64,000 nucleotides of DNA from Thermococcus celer Vu 13 = JCM 8558. Its GTDB lineage: Archaea > Methanobacteriota_B > Thermococci > Thermococcales > Thermococcaceae. Under the pieces are notes generated by a model. It saw nothing but the letters and a program-made list of their open reading frames with translations, made no database searches and was not told the DNA's origin. Location of the stretch: contig NZ_CP014854.1 of assembly GCF_002214365.1 (NCBI RefSeq), positions 1,178,001 through 1,242,000 on the forward strand, in the 5' to 3' direction. How positions within the stretch are numbered: the first letter of the stretch is position 1; the number at the start of each line of letters is the position of its first letter. A program made the translations under genes and the position numbers. Of the stretch, positions 7,740 through 15,434 are shown piece by piece.

Positions 7740-8115
7740 GGGGATGGAGAGGGTCTGGCTGATGCGGGCTAAGGGAATGCGCGAGGTCGAGATAGCCGAA
7801 GCCCTGGGGATCTCGAGGCAGGCGGTCAACAAAGCTCTGCGGGACGCCAGGGCAAAGCTCTTCGAGACCTTCTTCAACATCGCCGAGGTCTTCGGCTTCG
7901 ATGTGGTGAGGGTCAACGCCGAGAAGGGCTTCATGGTGGCCAAGGGGAGATGCGGGGAGAGGGGAGTAAGGGTCTACGCCTTCTACCTCCCGGGGAGGGG
8001 AGTGCGGGCCTTCTTTGGAGGGGATTTTCCGGACTACATCATCGAGCACGCCGCTGAGATTGGAATAATAGAAAAACCTGAGGAGAGGGAGCTGGTGGAG
8101 GCCCTCGAGGGTTAG
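7723..8115 (+). CDS. HTH regulator (sigma-70 region 4-like / Tfx-like)
   Basis: A 130-aa protein whose first 50 residues are a helix-turn-helix like sigma region 4 or archaeal Tfx: GMREVEIAEALGISRQAVNK. The rest (about 50-130) is a small mixed alpha/beta domain with VVRVNAEKGFMVAKGR and FFGGDFPDYIIEHA that I cannot assign; it could sense a ligand. The ATG lies inside the end of the preceding 55-aa ORF, so expression is probably coupled. The palindrome at 7539-7560 is the best candidate for its binding site. Its 3' end overlaps the convergent SdpI-like gene by 4 nt. Confidence 0.75.
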   Translation: MLRLPEGMERVWLMRAKGMREVEIAEALGISRQAVNKALRDARAKLFETFFNIAEVFGFDVVRVNAEKGFMVAKGRCGERGVRVYAFYLPGRGVRAFFGGDFPDYIIEHAAEIGIIEKPEERELVEALEG

Positions 8116-8921
8116 GGTTGAGAAGGCCGGGCACCCACATCCTTGAGGAGGAGGTAGAGGCCGAGAATGACTATTCCGATGATCGCGTACGTCGCGTAGT
8201 TCATGATAGTTGCGGGGGCCATTCCCGCGTTGTAGACGAGCGATGAGATAAAGACCACCGTCAATCCAAAGCTCACAAGGGTCGTGAAGAGGCACCAGCT
8301 CCCTGGACTCGTGGGGTAGAATTTCGCCCTCGCGAAGAAGCCGGGGTCCTTCGCCGGGAACGTGAGGACGAACGGAATGAGCCAGACCAGAATGGGGACT
8401 TCCACGATACCCCAGAGTTTACCCCCGTAGCTGTCCGGCCCGCTCGTGGAGAAGTGGGTGGCAACCCTCCCGGGGATTTCCCCCCAGAGGATGACGACCA
8501 GCAGGAAGTAAAGGCCGAGGAAGGCGAGCTGGGTGATGAGGTAGGGCTTTACGCTCCCCTCAAGCTTTTCCCCGGTTGGTTTTTCCGGGGCTTCCGTCGA
8601 GATGTCCTCGAGCTCGTACTCCCCCTTTGCCATGGTGAGCCCTATGAACACCACCAGCAGCAGAAGCGAGGTCATGACCAGAACGAAGACGTTGAGGGAA
8701 ACCCCGAGGAACGCGAGTCCGAGCAGGAACAACGAAACCAGGGCATTGGCTATCCCCGAAAAGGTGTTCACCTTCTTCCATACCCTTTCCGAGTGGTAGG
8801 TGTAGCCCACGCGAAAGCCTATCAGCGGGTTCCTCCTTTCCCTGAAGGCCAGAACGAGGAACGAAGAGAACAGGAGGAAAAGTGAAACCAGGATCTCGTA
8901 TTCCTTCAGATCCATTTTCAC
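8112..8921 (-). CDS. SdpI/DUF1648-like membrane protein
   Basis: A 269-aa integral membrane protein with about seven hydrophobic segments. Residues 30-55 (NPLIGFRVGYTYHSERVW) match the SdpI-type motif, and about 150-165 (VATHFSTSGPDSYGG) match the DUF1648 signature. In many bacterial proteins the DUF1648 part comes first, so the order here is reversed. Bacillus SdpI is an immunity and signalling protein against the SdpC toxin. No toxin gene is visible here, so the role is open. The ATG overlaps the stop of the PadR regulator gene by 4 nt, and it is the last gene of a four-gene operon. Confidence 0.7.
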   Translation of the reverse strand: MKMDLKEYEILVSLFLLFSSFLVLAFRERRNPLIGFRVGYTYHSERVWKKVNTFSGIANALVSLFLLGLAFLGVSLNVFVLVMTSLLLLVVFIGLTMAKGEYELEDISTEAPEKPTGEKLEGSVKPYLITQLAFLGLYFLLVVILWGEIPGRVATHFSTSGPDSYGGKLWGIVEVPILVWLIPFVLTFPAKDPGFFARAKFYPTSPGSWCLFTTLVSFGLTVVFISSLVYNAGMAPATIMNYATYAIIGIVILGLYLLLKDVGARPSQP

Positions 8922-9271
8922 ACCCCCAGCCTATCGAGCACGAGTTCTATCGTGCGTACCTCCCCCCCGAGTTCCCCCAGGACCTCCCTTCCGAGTTCGG
9001 TGAGCGAGTAGTACTTCCTCGGCCTCCCCCCAACCTCGGCCCACTCGTCGCGGACGAGGCCCAGCTTCCTCAGGCCCTTGAGGATGTCGTAGAGCGCCCC
9101 CTCGCTCGGGACGAGTCTTCCGCCGCTGAGCTCGTCCAGCCTCTTTCGTATCGCGTAGCCGTGGAGCTCCCCCTCCCTCTCAAGGAGCAGGAGTACGAGG
9201 TAGGAGTAGAGCCCGGAGCGGAGATCCTTTCTGAGCTTCCTGAGGGCCTTCTCCTTCCTATCACCCAGCAC
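8918..9271 (-). CDS. PadR-family transcriptional regulator
   Basis: A 117-aa winged-helix protein with PadR hallmarks: LYSYLVLLLLEREGELHGYAI, LVPSEGALYDILKGLRKLGL, and a wing GGRPRKYYSLTELGREVL. PadR proteins are dimeric repressors that often control neighbouring membrane proteins or efflux systems. Here it lies between a YhfC-like protease gene (7-nt gap upstream) and an SdpI-like gene (4-nt overlap downstream). This supports control of its own operon, perhaps through the palindrome near the first gene at 10326-10345. The inducing signal is unknown. Confidence 0.88.
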   Translation of the reverse strand: MLGDRKEKALRKLRKDLRSGLYSYLVLLLLEREGELHGYAIRKRLDELSGGRLVPSEGALYDILKGLRKLGLVRDEWAEVGGRPRKYYSLTELGREVLGELGGEVRTIELVLDRLGV

Positions 9272-9277
9272 GCGCGC

Positions 9278-9982
9278 TCACCACATGACCTTCCCTTCCT
9301 TCGGAAGTTCCACCTTTGCCTTTGGAACGGTGTAGTACAGCAGCCCCAGCGCCGCGAGGGCCGCCACGACCTCCACCGTGTACATAACCGGCGAGCTTTT
9401 CGTGAGTTGATAGTAGGCCGCGAGCGAATCTATGAGCGCGTGAACACCTATCATGGCCGTGAGTCCGGCCCTTCCACGACCCTCACGGCAGGCGTAAGCG
9501 AGGTATACTCCTGTTCCGGCGTGGAAGAGCGTTACGAAGTACCTTTCGACCATGGAGATAAGGGCCGCGCTCAGGGGCACGTCGAGGGACCTTCCCGCGG
9601 CCAGAGAGCCGGCGAGGGCCGTTCCGGCTATAACGAAGGCTTCCGTTACACCGAAGCCCAGCCCCATGAAGAGGCCCGTCTTAAGGTCCTTCCCCTTCAC
9701 GAGAAGGTACTTCGTTCCCTCCTGGACTATCCCGGCGACGAGACCGAGCCACACCGAAGCGCCCACGATGAAGGCCGTCCCCCTCGCCACGACGTCGGCG
9801 TTGGACCTTATCCCCATTCCGAGAAGGGGCAGCTGTTGAACTGGATTCTGGACGATTATCGCGATGAAGAACGCGGCCACGCCGAGGATTATCTCGCCCC
9901 ATCTCTGTCTTTTGAAGCCCACGAAGTAGAGCGTTCCCCAGGCCAGGAGACCGCCGAGAATGGGAAAGGGAAGGAGGTACAT
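9278..9982 (-). CDS. YhfC-like intramembrane protease-family protein
   Basis: A 234-aa membrane protein with about seven helices. Conserved polar residues inside helices fit the YhfC (DUF2324) branch of the glutamic intramembrane protease clan: GIVQEGTKYLLV, GLGFGVTEAFV, ERYFVTLFHAGTGVYL and GVHALIDSLAAYY. In the related CPBP/Rce1 enzymes such Glu and His residues are catalytic. Cleavage activity here is inferred. The ATG at 9982 has GGAGGA 6 nt upstream; a GTG at 9988 would touch that site. It follows the YbjQ-like gene, whose stop lies just before it, in one operon with PadR and the SdpI-like gene. Confidence 0.7.
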   Translation of the reverse strand: MYLLPFPILGGLLAWGTLYFVGFKRQRWGEIILGVAAFFIAIIVQNPVQQLPLLGMGIRSNADVVARGTAFIVGASVWLGLVAGIVQEGTKYLLVKGKDLKTGLFMGLGFGVTEAFVIAGTALAGSLAAGRSLDVPLSAALISMVERYFVTLFHAGTGVYLAYACREGRGRAGLTAMIGVHALIDSLAAYYQLTKSSPVMYTVEVVAALAALGLLYYTVPKAKVELPKEGKVMW

Positions 9983-9984
9983 GC

Positions 9985-10314
9985 TCACTCCTCCTTCTCA
10001 ACGACCACCGCCGTTCCGTAGGCGTATATCTCGGCCATGCCCGAGGCGACCGACGAGGTCATGAAGCGGACTCCGATAACGGCGTTCGCCCCCATCTCCT
10101 GAGCGTTGAGCACCATCCTTTTGAGAGCCTCTTCCCTCGCCTCCGCCAGCATCTCCGTGTACTCCTTGACTTCCCCGCCCTTCAGGTTCTTGAGGAAGGC
10201 CATTATGTCCCTCCCAACGTGGGTCGCCCTGACGATGCCGCCCCTGGCGAGGCCCTTGACCTCGACCACCCTGTAGCCGGGAACCTTCTCCGTGGTCGTT
10301 ACCAGCAACCCCAT
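9985..10314 (-). CDS. YbjQ/UPF0145 family protein
   Basis: A 109-aa protein of the YbjQ (DUF74) family: TTTEKVPGYRVVEVKGLARG near the start, then AREEALKRMVLNAQEMGANA and VIGVRFMTSSV. These small proteins form pentamers and were once described as heavy-metal-binding; their role is not settled. The ATG follows GGTGGTAGGT. This is the first gene of the operon YbjQ-YhfC-PadR-SdpI. A TATA-like CCTTAAATAC (minus strand, about 10362-10371) and an inverted repeat (10326-10345) lie upstream. Confidence 0.85.
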   Translation of the reverse strand: MGLLVTTTEKVPGYRVVEVKGLARGGIVRATHVGRDIMAFLKNLKGGEVKEYTEMLAEAREEALKRMVLNAQEMGANAVIGVRFMTSSVASGMAEIYAYGTAVVVEKEE

Positions 10315-10325
10315 ACCTACCACCC

Positions 10326-10345
10326 CGATGCATCGAACTTCGATG
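10326..10345. promoter_or_regulatory. Nested palindromes at YbjQ operon start
   Basis: CGATGCATCG (10326-10335) is a perfect 10-bp palindrome. It overlaps a second dyad, CATCGAA-C-TTCGATG (10331-10345). Both lie between the likely TATA box on the minus strand (about 10362-10371) and the YbjQ ATG at 10314, close to the expected transcription start. The PadR protein encoded in the operon is the natural candidate binder, but this is inferred from position only. Confidence 0.4.
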
Positions 10346-10433
10346 TATTGTTGGCATCCGGAGTATTTAAGGTTTTCTCGCTCTGAAAGAAGGGATGGAA
10401 GAAGGATAGGAAAAGAGAAAATCAAGCAGAACC

Positions 10434-11021
10434 TCAGGCCGAGTCGTAGTATATCACGTAGGTGTCTCCGTCGTCGTAGATCTCCTGCGGCGCGACGCCG
10501 TCGAGGTACTTCCAGCTCCAGCCGGGGTTGGCGTCTATGTCCGGCCCGCCAGCGGCCTTGTAGGCTGCCCACACGAGCTCCGAGCAGTAATAGCTATCGC
10601 CGTAAACCTCCTTCGTCCACCAGCCCCAGTCGTAGGGCTTGCCCAGCTGCTGGTAGGCGAAGTAAACCGCGTTCTGCCTGACGACGTCGTTCGTGTTGAC
10701 CCTGAGGACCGCGACGGTGTCGTACCTCTTGAGGAAGTCGGAGAGCAGAACCATCCTTATTCCTGAGTCCCAGGCCTCTATGACGACCCAATCGTTGTAA
10801 TAGGTGTCGTAGTACGCTATTATTCCCGTGTGGGTCCAGTAGCCGGGGATTACGATGCTGCTCGTCGGGTTGTGGCCTATGACGATGTCTCCAGGTATTA
10901 TTCCAATTGGATACGGGTGGTAGTAGTTCGAACCGCCGGAACTGCTCGATGCGGCAACGGGGTTCAGGGTCGTCATTGCCACAAGCACCAGCAGGGCAAC
11001 GATTGGAGCAACCTTTCTCAT
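10434..11021 (-). CDS. Secreted YiiX/NlpC-P60-like (permuted papain-fold) hydrolase
   Basis: A 195-aa exported protein. The signal peptide is clear: MRKVAPIVALLVLVAMTTL, with cleavage likely after PVAA. The mature part fits the permuted papain-like YiiX/YebB group: GDIVIGH and GYWTHTGIIAYY supply the His, and YYCSELVWAAYKAAG supplies the Cys nucleophile. Bacterial relatives cleave peptide or amide bonds in cell walls or lipids; Thermococcales lack peptidoglycan, so the target is unknown. The ATG at 11021 follows GGGGTGATACA and gives a clean signal peptide. A 12-residue upstream extension is unlikely. Its promoter region is shared with the divergent Dph2 gene. Confidence 0.8.
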   Translation of the reverse strand: MRKVAPIVALLVLVAMTTLNPVAASSSSGGSNYYHPYPIGIIPGDIVIGHNPTSSIVIPGYWTHTGIIAYYDTYYNDWVVIEAWDSGIRMVLLSDFLKRYDTVAVLRVNTNDVVRQNAVYFAYQQLGKPYDWGWWTKEVYGDSYYCSELVWAAYKAAGGPDIDANPGWSWKYLDGVAPQEIYDDGDTYVIYYDSA

Positions 11022-11189
11022 TGTATCACCCCACATGAATTGCAAAAAATTCAGCACATCAATGTCTAATAAAGGTTTCGGTTATACATCTATACAGCAC
11101 GATGTATTCTAATGTTCGTCAAAACCATGTACACTTATGTGAATCGATGGTGCTTTAAAGGGTTCCCCCCAACCCTCCCCGGTGGTTTG

Positions 11190-12224
11190 ATGCACGAGGT
11201 TCCGGGCGGCGAGATACTGGGGAAACTTCGAGAGCTCAAAGCCAGACGTGTGCTCATCCAGACTCCCGAGGGGCTGAAGAGGGAAGCCCAGTCCCTGGCC
11301 GATTTCCTTGAGGAGAACGGAATCGAGACGATAATAAGCGGCGACGTGAACTACGGCGCCTGCGACCCGGCGGACAGGGAGGCGAGGCTCCTCGGCTGCG
11401 ACGCGCTGATACACCTCGGCCACTCCTACATGCAGCTCCACCTCGAGGTTCCGACGATATTCGTCCCGGCCTTCGCTAACGTCGAGGTAATCCCTGCCCT
11501 CGAGAAGAACATGGAGGAGATTCGAAGGCTCGGAAAGAAGATAGCCCTCGCAACGACGGCCCAGCACATCCATAAACTTGAGGAGGCGAGGGAGTTTCTG
11601 GAGAAGCGGGGCTTTGAAGTCCTCGTCGGGGAGGGCGATTCCCGCGTGAGCTGGCCGGGGCAGGTCCTCGGATGCAACTTCTCGGCCGCCAGGGTTGATG
11701 CGGAGGGGATCCTCTTCATCGGCGCCGGCTACTTCCACCCCCTCGGCGTCGCCCTCGCCACGGGAAAGCCAACGCTCGCGGTGAACCCCTACTCGGGCGA
11801 CGCGACCTGGATGGAGAGGGAAGCGGAGCGCCTGATAAGGAAACGCTGGGCGCAGATAGCGAGGGCGATGGACGCACAAAAGTTCGGGGTGATAACGAGC
11901 ACCAAGAAGGGCCAGCTACGCCTCGCGGAGGCGAGGAGGGTGGTGAGGCTCCTCCGGGAGAACGGGAGGTACGCCAGGCTGATGGCGATGAACCACATCA
12001 ACTACCCTGCTTTAGAGGGCTTCGACTTCGACGCCTACGTCGTCGTCGCCTGCCCGAGGGTTCCTATGGACGACTACGAGAACTGGAGGAAGCCAGTACT
12101 GACGCCGACCGAGGTTGAGATACTCCTCGGCCTGCGCGAGGACTACGCCTTCGACGAGATACTCGGTGGAAAGCGCGGGGGCAGGGAGCCAATAGGGATA
12201 GCCCTTCACGGGGTGAGAGGTTGA
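11190..12224 (+). CDS. dph2: Diphthamide synthase Dph2
   Basis: A 344-aa radical-SAM-like enzyme for the first step of diphthamide synthesis on elongation factor 2: transfer of the 3-amino-3-carboxypropyl group from SAM to the target histidine. The three cysteines that hold the non-canonical [4Fe-4S] cluster are present: C58 (YGACDPAD), C161 (VLGCNFSA) and C287 (VVACPRVP). The start at 11190 follows GGTGGTTTG and matches the usual archaeal N-terminus; an upstream 26-residue extension is not family-like. The TTG start of the next methyltransferase gene overlaps its stop by 4 nt. Confidence 0.95.
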   Translation: MHEVPGGEILGKLRELKARRVLIQTPEGLKREAQSLADFLEENGIETIISGDVNYGACDPADREARLLGCDALIHLGHSYMQLHLEVPTIFVPAFANVEVIPALEKNMEEIRRLGKKIALATTAQHIHKLEEAREFLEKRGFEVLVGEGDSRVSWPGQVLGCNFSAARVDAEGILFIGAGYFHPLGVALATGKPTLAVNPYSGDATWMEREAERLIRKRWAQIARAMDAQKFGVITSTKKGQLRLAEARRVVRLLRENGRYARLMAMNHINYPALEGFDFDAYVVVACPRVPMDDYENWRKPVLTPTEVEILLGLREDYAFDEILGGKRGGREPIGIALHGVRG

Positions 12225-12832
12225 GGAAGAAGCATCTTGCCATGGCCCTCTCCCGTCTCGAGGGTTTCAGAGACCCCAAACCGGAGCTTGAGCAGTACAG
12301 AACGCCCGGGGACGTTGCGGCGGAGCTCCTCTGGATGGCACATTCGTTGGGCGACATCGAAGGTAAGGTTATAGCGGACCTTGGGGCGGGAACGGGTGTC
12401 CTGACGATAGGTGCGTGCCTGCTCGGTGCTGGGAGGGTTTACGCCGTTGAAGTGGATGGGGCGGCCATTGAGGTTCTCCGTCGAAACGTTGAGGCAGCTG
12501 GAGTGGGGGAGTGCGTCGAGGTTGTTAATTCCGACGTCTCGGAATTTTCAGGGAGAGCGGAGGTCGTCGTCATGAACCCGCCCTTCGGGGCCCAGAACCC
12601 CCACGCCGACAGGCCCTTTCTCATAAAAGCCTTCGAGATAAGCGACGTTGTCTACTCCATCCACCTCGCCAAGCCGGAGGTCAGGCGCTTCATCGAGAAC
12701 TTTGTTAAGGACTTCAACTTCTCGATAACCCACCGGGTGACGATGCCCTTCGAGATCCCGGCCCAGTTCTCCTTCCACAGGAAGAGGCTGGAGCGAATCA
12801 CCATAGATGTGTACCGGTTCCAAAGAATGTGA
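12221..12832 (+). CDS. METTL5-like rRNA/nucleic-acid methyltransferase
   Basis: A 203-aa class I methyltransferase. It has LEQYRTPGDVAAELLW before motif I VIADLGAGTGVLTIGA, then YAVEVDGAAIEVLRRN, and the N6-adenine/amine motif NPPFGAQN. The architecture matches the archaeal METTL5-like group, which in eukaryotes methylates an adenine of small-subunit rRNA. A TTG at 12221 is chosen because GGTGAGAGG lies just before it and the residues from there are family-like. It overlaps the dph2 stop by 4 nt, so the two form an operon of translation-apparatus modification genes. Confidence 0.82.
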   Translation: MRKKHLAMALSRLEGFRDPKPELEQYRTPGDVAAELLWMAHSLGDIEGKVIADLGAGTGVLTIGACLLGAGRVYAVEVDGAAIEVLRRNVEAAGVGECVEVVNSDVSEFSGRAEVVVMNPPFGAQNPHADRPFLIKAFEISDVVYSIHLAKPEVRRFIENFVKDFNFSITHRVTMPFEIPAQFSFHRKRLERITIDVYRFQRM

Positions 12833-12892
12833 AGCGAAAACAATATATTGGATGAAGCCCAAGATTTTGTTAGTAGAATGGGGGGTGGGCCG

Positions 12893-13801
12893 ATGGATCA
12901 AATTAAGGAAATCGTGATGTCCTGGCGGGCGATGGATATAATCAACATCGCGAGCGAGGACGAGGACGTGATCAAATCACTCATCAAACTTCTCGGAGAA
13001 GGGGACGCCACCATAAGGCTGAGAGCTCTAACCGCCATCGGGGAGCTTATCAAAAATACGGACGGCAAGGTAAAATCCGAGGTTCTCAAAATGGGCTTGG
13101 ATCGGTTACTGGACCTCCTCCGCGACAGCGACGGTAGGATAGTCTCCAGAGCGTTGGAAGTTCTTTCCAAGCTCCTCGAGGGCATGGTGATAAACGATCA
13201 AAGGCTTCTGGCTTTGATAAACGCCTCGATTCCCCTCGCGGAGAGGGGGGATACCTTCGTGTACCTGTCTCTCCTTGAGCTGTTCCGCGGGCTTCAGGTG
13301 CCATCCCCCTCGGAGAGGGTAAGGGAGATAATAGACGATCTCCTGAGTTCAAACAACCTGTACGTCAGGGGTCTCGGCATGCGCCTTCTCCTGAGCTCCG
13401 GGGGCCTTGATGGGAACGAGAAGACGGCGATGGAGTGTGCCGTGGGACTCCTCACGAGCGACAACGCCCTGCTCATGGAAACCGGCCTGAACTTTCTGGA
13501 GGAGACCATCGAGTTCCACCCCACCCCCCGCGTGGTGCGCCATCTTCCGGGCATCATCAACGTTCTCGAGGACATAGAGAACGATGCAAGGAGCTCCCTC
13601 CTTCGCTCCAGGGCCTCCAAGTTGAGGGACAAAGTCGAGAAAATACTGCTCTCGTATTATCGTTCCAGGAGGGAAGAGGCGCTGGAGGCAATAAGGAAGC
13701 TGCTCGTTGAGGGTCGCGTTGAAGAGGCCCTTAACCTAACGCTGATACTGGGGGGAAAGTCCCTCCTAAACGAGTCACGGGCGGGTAAAAGGATAGCTTG
13801 A
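12893..13801 (+). CDS. HEAT-repeat protein 1
   Basis: A 302-aa all-helical protein made of HEAT-like repeats. Typical units are IRLRALTAIGELIKNTDGK and GRIVSRALEVLSKLLEGM, followed by VRGLGMRLLLSSGG. It is cytosolic with no enzyme motif; such solenoids act as protein scaffolds. The ATG at 12893 follows GGGGTGGGCCG; starts further up (12848) would fall before or at the transcript start implied by the TATA box CAATATATTG (12841-12850). The next gene (13904) encodes a larger relative, and a third member lies at 52992. The first unit of all three begins with a similar W-containing segment (IVMSWRAMDI here). Confidence 0.75.
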   Translation: MDQIKEIVMSWRAMDIINIASEDEDVIKSLIKLLGEGDATIRLRALTAIGELIKNTDGKVKSEVLKMGLDRLLDLLRDSDGRIVSRALEVLSKLLEGMVINDQRLLALINASIPLAERGDTFVYLSLLELFRGLQVPSPSERVREIIDDLLSSNNLYVRGLGMRLLLSSGGLDGNEKTAMECAVGLLTSDNALLMETGLNFLEETIEFHPTPRVVRHLPGIINVLEDIENDARSSLLRSRASKLRDKVEKILLSYYRSRREEALEAIRKLLVEGRVEEALNLTLILGGKSLLNESRAGKRIA

Positions 13802-13861
13802 TGATGGGCTGAACAAGGCGACGATCCCTCACCTCTCTTAACATCGGAGGGGGGCAAAAGG

Positions 13862-13899
13862 TATATATGTCCAGCGACCTATACTATATGTTGGTCGCT
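13862..13899 (+). promoter_or_regulatory. TATA box and dyad in promoter of HEAT gene 2
   Basis: TATATA at 13862-13867 is followed by AGCGACC (13873-13879), a 13-nt AT-rich spacer, and GGTCGCT (13893-13899), a perfect 7+7 inverted repeat just before the ATG at 13904. The expected transcription start falls in the spacer. It could be an operator or form a 5' leader hairpin that hides the start codon region. No strong Shine-Dalgarno sequence is seen, which fits a regulated leader. Confidence 0.45.
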
Positions 13900-13903
13900 C
13901 GAG

Positions 13904-15418
13904 ATGTCCGTTTCATCCAGAGAGGAACTGCGGGAACTCGTGCTCTCATGGAGGATAAAGGATGCTGTTATGCTCGGGTTAGGCGATGGAAGAGTTCTAC
14001 GAATGATGATAGATCTGACCAAGGAAGAGGACGCCAACACGAGGATAAGAGGACTGCTCGCCCTTTACGAGGTTCTGAAAAGGGGAGATGAAGGGATAAA
14101 ACTTTTTGTGCTCAAAAACGGCTTTAATTACCTGCTCTCCCTCCTGAAGTCCGATGATCCCCGCATCGTCGCGAAGGCACTGAAGGCCCTCTCCGCCCTG
14201 ACGGAGGGATTTCCCCTGAGTGAGGGGGAGTTTCTAAGTCTCCTGGACTCCTTGGTTGTAGTGGTGAAAGAGTTAAAGGAGATAACTCCCCTTGAGGTGT
14301 GGGAGCTGGTCACGAAACTCACCGTTGACGACCCCTCCCCGGGGATTCGCTCAAGGATCGACTGGTTACTATCTCAGGAAGACCCCCGTCTCAGGGGCAT
14401 GGGGCTAAGGCTCATGCTCAACGTTTTCATTCCCGAAGGGGATGCAAGAGACTTCGAGGTTTTCCTCGGCGGGATACTCGAGCTCCTCCGGAGTGACGAT
14501 GATATCGTCGTCGATTTTGCCCTCGACACGCTTTCGGAGGCACTCCAACGGGGAATCCCCGCGGATACGGTCTCGATACTCCCGGGCGTTCTCTCGGAAA
14601 TCAAAGAACTCATACGCAAGAGTGATGATTTCTTCCTGAAATTGAAGGCGAGGGAAGTCGCCCGCATGGTGGAGGGAACCCTCTCCAGCCATCCCCTCCC
14701 GCTTCGGGAAGATTCGGTGAACTCCCCCGGGGACAAAACAACCGGAGTAACCGTAACGAAGGATAACCCTGCTACCGGCAGGGAAAACGGTCAATCCGAA
14801 GAGGCACCCCTCACCATCGAAGGGATAATAGAAAAAGGAACCCCCCGGGCGCTTCTCAAGGCCCTCGTCTCAAGACCGGACTCCGTCGTTGAAGTCGGCT
14901 ACCTCCTCCGTTTCGGAAACGTTGTGAAGAGACTAAACGCCCTATGGGCGCTGTCGAGGATCGTGGACGAAATGGGGAGAGAGGAGCTCAGATTGATTCA
15001 CCCCCTCATTCCGGACCTCTTTGACGTCACCTTCTCGGCGGACCCCTGGGAGAGGAACAGGGGAGGAAAGATCCTGGCGGCGCTCGCCTCTCGGGGTGGA
15101 AGGAGGGACATCACCGAGAGGATGCTCTCAGAGCTCGAGGAACGTCCCCTCCCCGCGCTTGAGTTCTTCGGCTATTACTTCATGAACGGCCGGGATGAGA
15201 AGGTACTCATCAGGTTCCTGGAGTTTATAAGGGAAGCCCTTACAGAACCCGAGATCCAGTTCTTCGCCCTCATGGCGCTGGATACCGTAACGGATGAGAA
15301 CACCGGCCCGGATATTGAAGGAACGTTTCTACCCCTCCTCAAGGACCTGCTTGGCTCGGATGACGAAGGGGTGCGGAGGATAGCTTCGAGGATCATAAAA
15401 AAGCTAAAAACCACCTGA
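13904..15418 (+). CDS. HEAT-repeat protein 2
   Basis: A 504-aa helical-repeat protein. HEAT units include TRIRGLLALYEVLKRGDEG and RIVAKALKALSALTEGF in the first half. A polar linker at about 270-300 (SPGDKTTGVTVTKDNPATG) separates it from a second helical block with VKRLNALWALSRIVDEMG and EGVRRIASRIIKKLKTT at the end. The N-terminus (LRELVLSWRIKDAVMLGL) resembles the other two HEAT proteins in the window. It is probably a cytosolic scaffold. The upstream dyad may control it. The rRNA/tRNA methyltransferase gene follows 16 nt after its stop. Confidence 0.75.
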   Translation: MSVSSREELRELVLSWRIKDAVMLGLGDGRVLRMMIDLTKEEDANTRIRGLLALYEVLKRGDEGIKLFVLKNGFNYLLSLLKSDDPRIVAKALKALSALTEGFPLSEGEFLSLLDSLVVVVKELKEITPLEVWELVTKLTVDDPSPGIRSRIDWLLSQEDPRLRGMGLRLMLNVFIPEGDARDFEVFLGGILELLRSDDDIVVDFALDTLSEALQRGIPADTVSILPGVLSEIKELIRKSDDFFLKLKAREVARMVEGTLSSHPLPLREDSVNSPGDKTTGVTVTKDNPATGRENGQSEEAPLTIEGIIEKGTPRALLKALVSRPDSVVEVGYLLRFGNVVKRLNALWALSRIVDEMGREELRLIHPLIPDLFDVTFSADPWERNRGGKILAALASRGGRRDITERMLSELEERPLPALEFFGYYFMNGRDEKVLIRFLEFIREALTEPEIQFFALMALDTVTDENTGPDIEGTFLPLLKDLLGSDDEGVRRIASRIIKKLKTT

Positions 15419-15434
15419 ACCCGGAGGGACGGAC

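Noticed and set aside
8882-10021. A 379-codon open frame on the plus strand
   Set aside because: It runs antisense through four well-supported genes (SdpI-like, PadR, YhfC-like, YbjQ), has no family motif, and is the usual by-product of high-GC codon bias.
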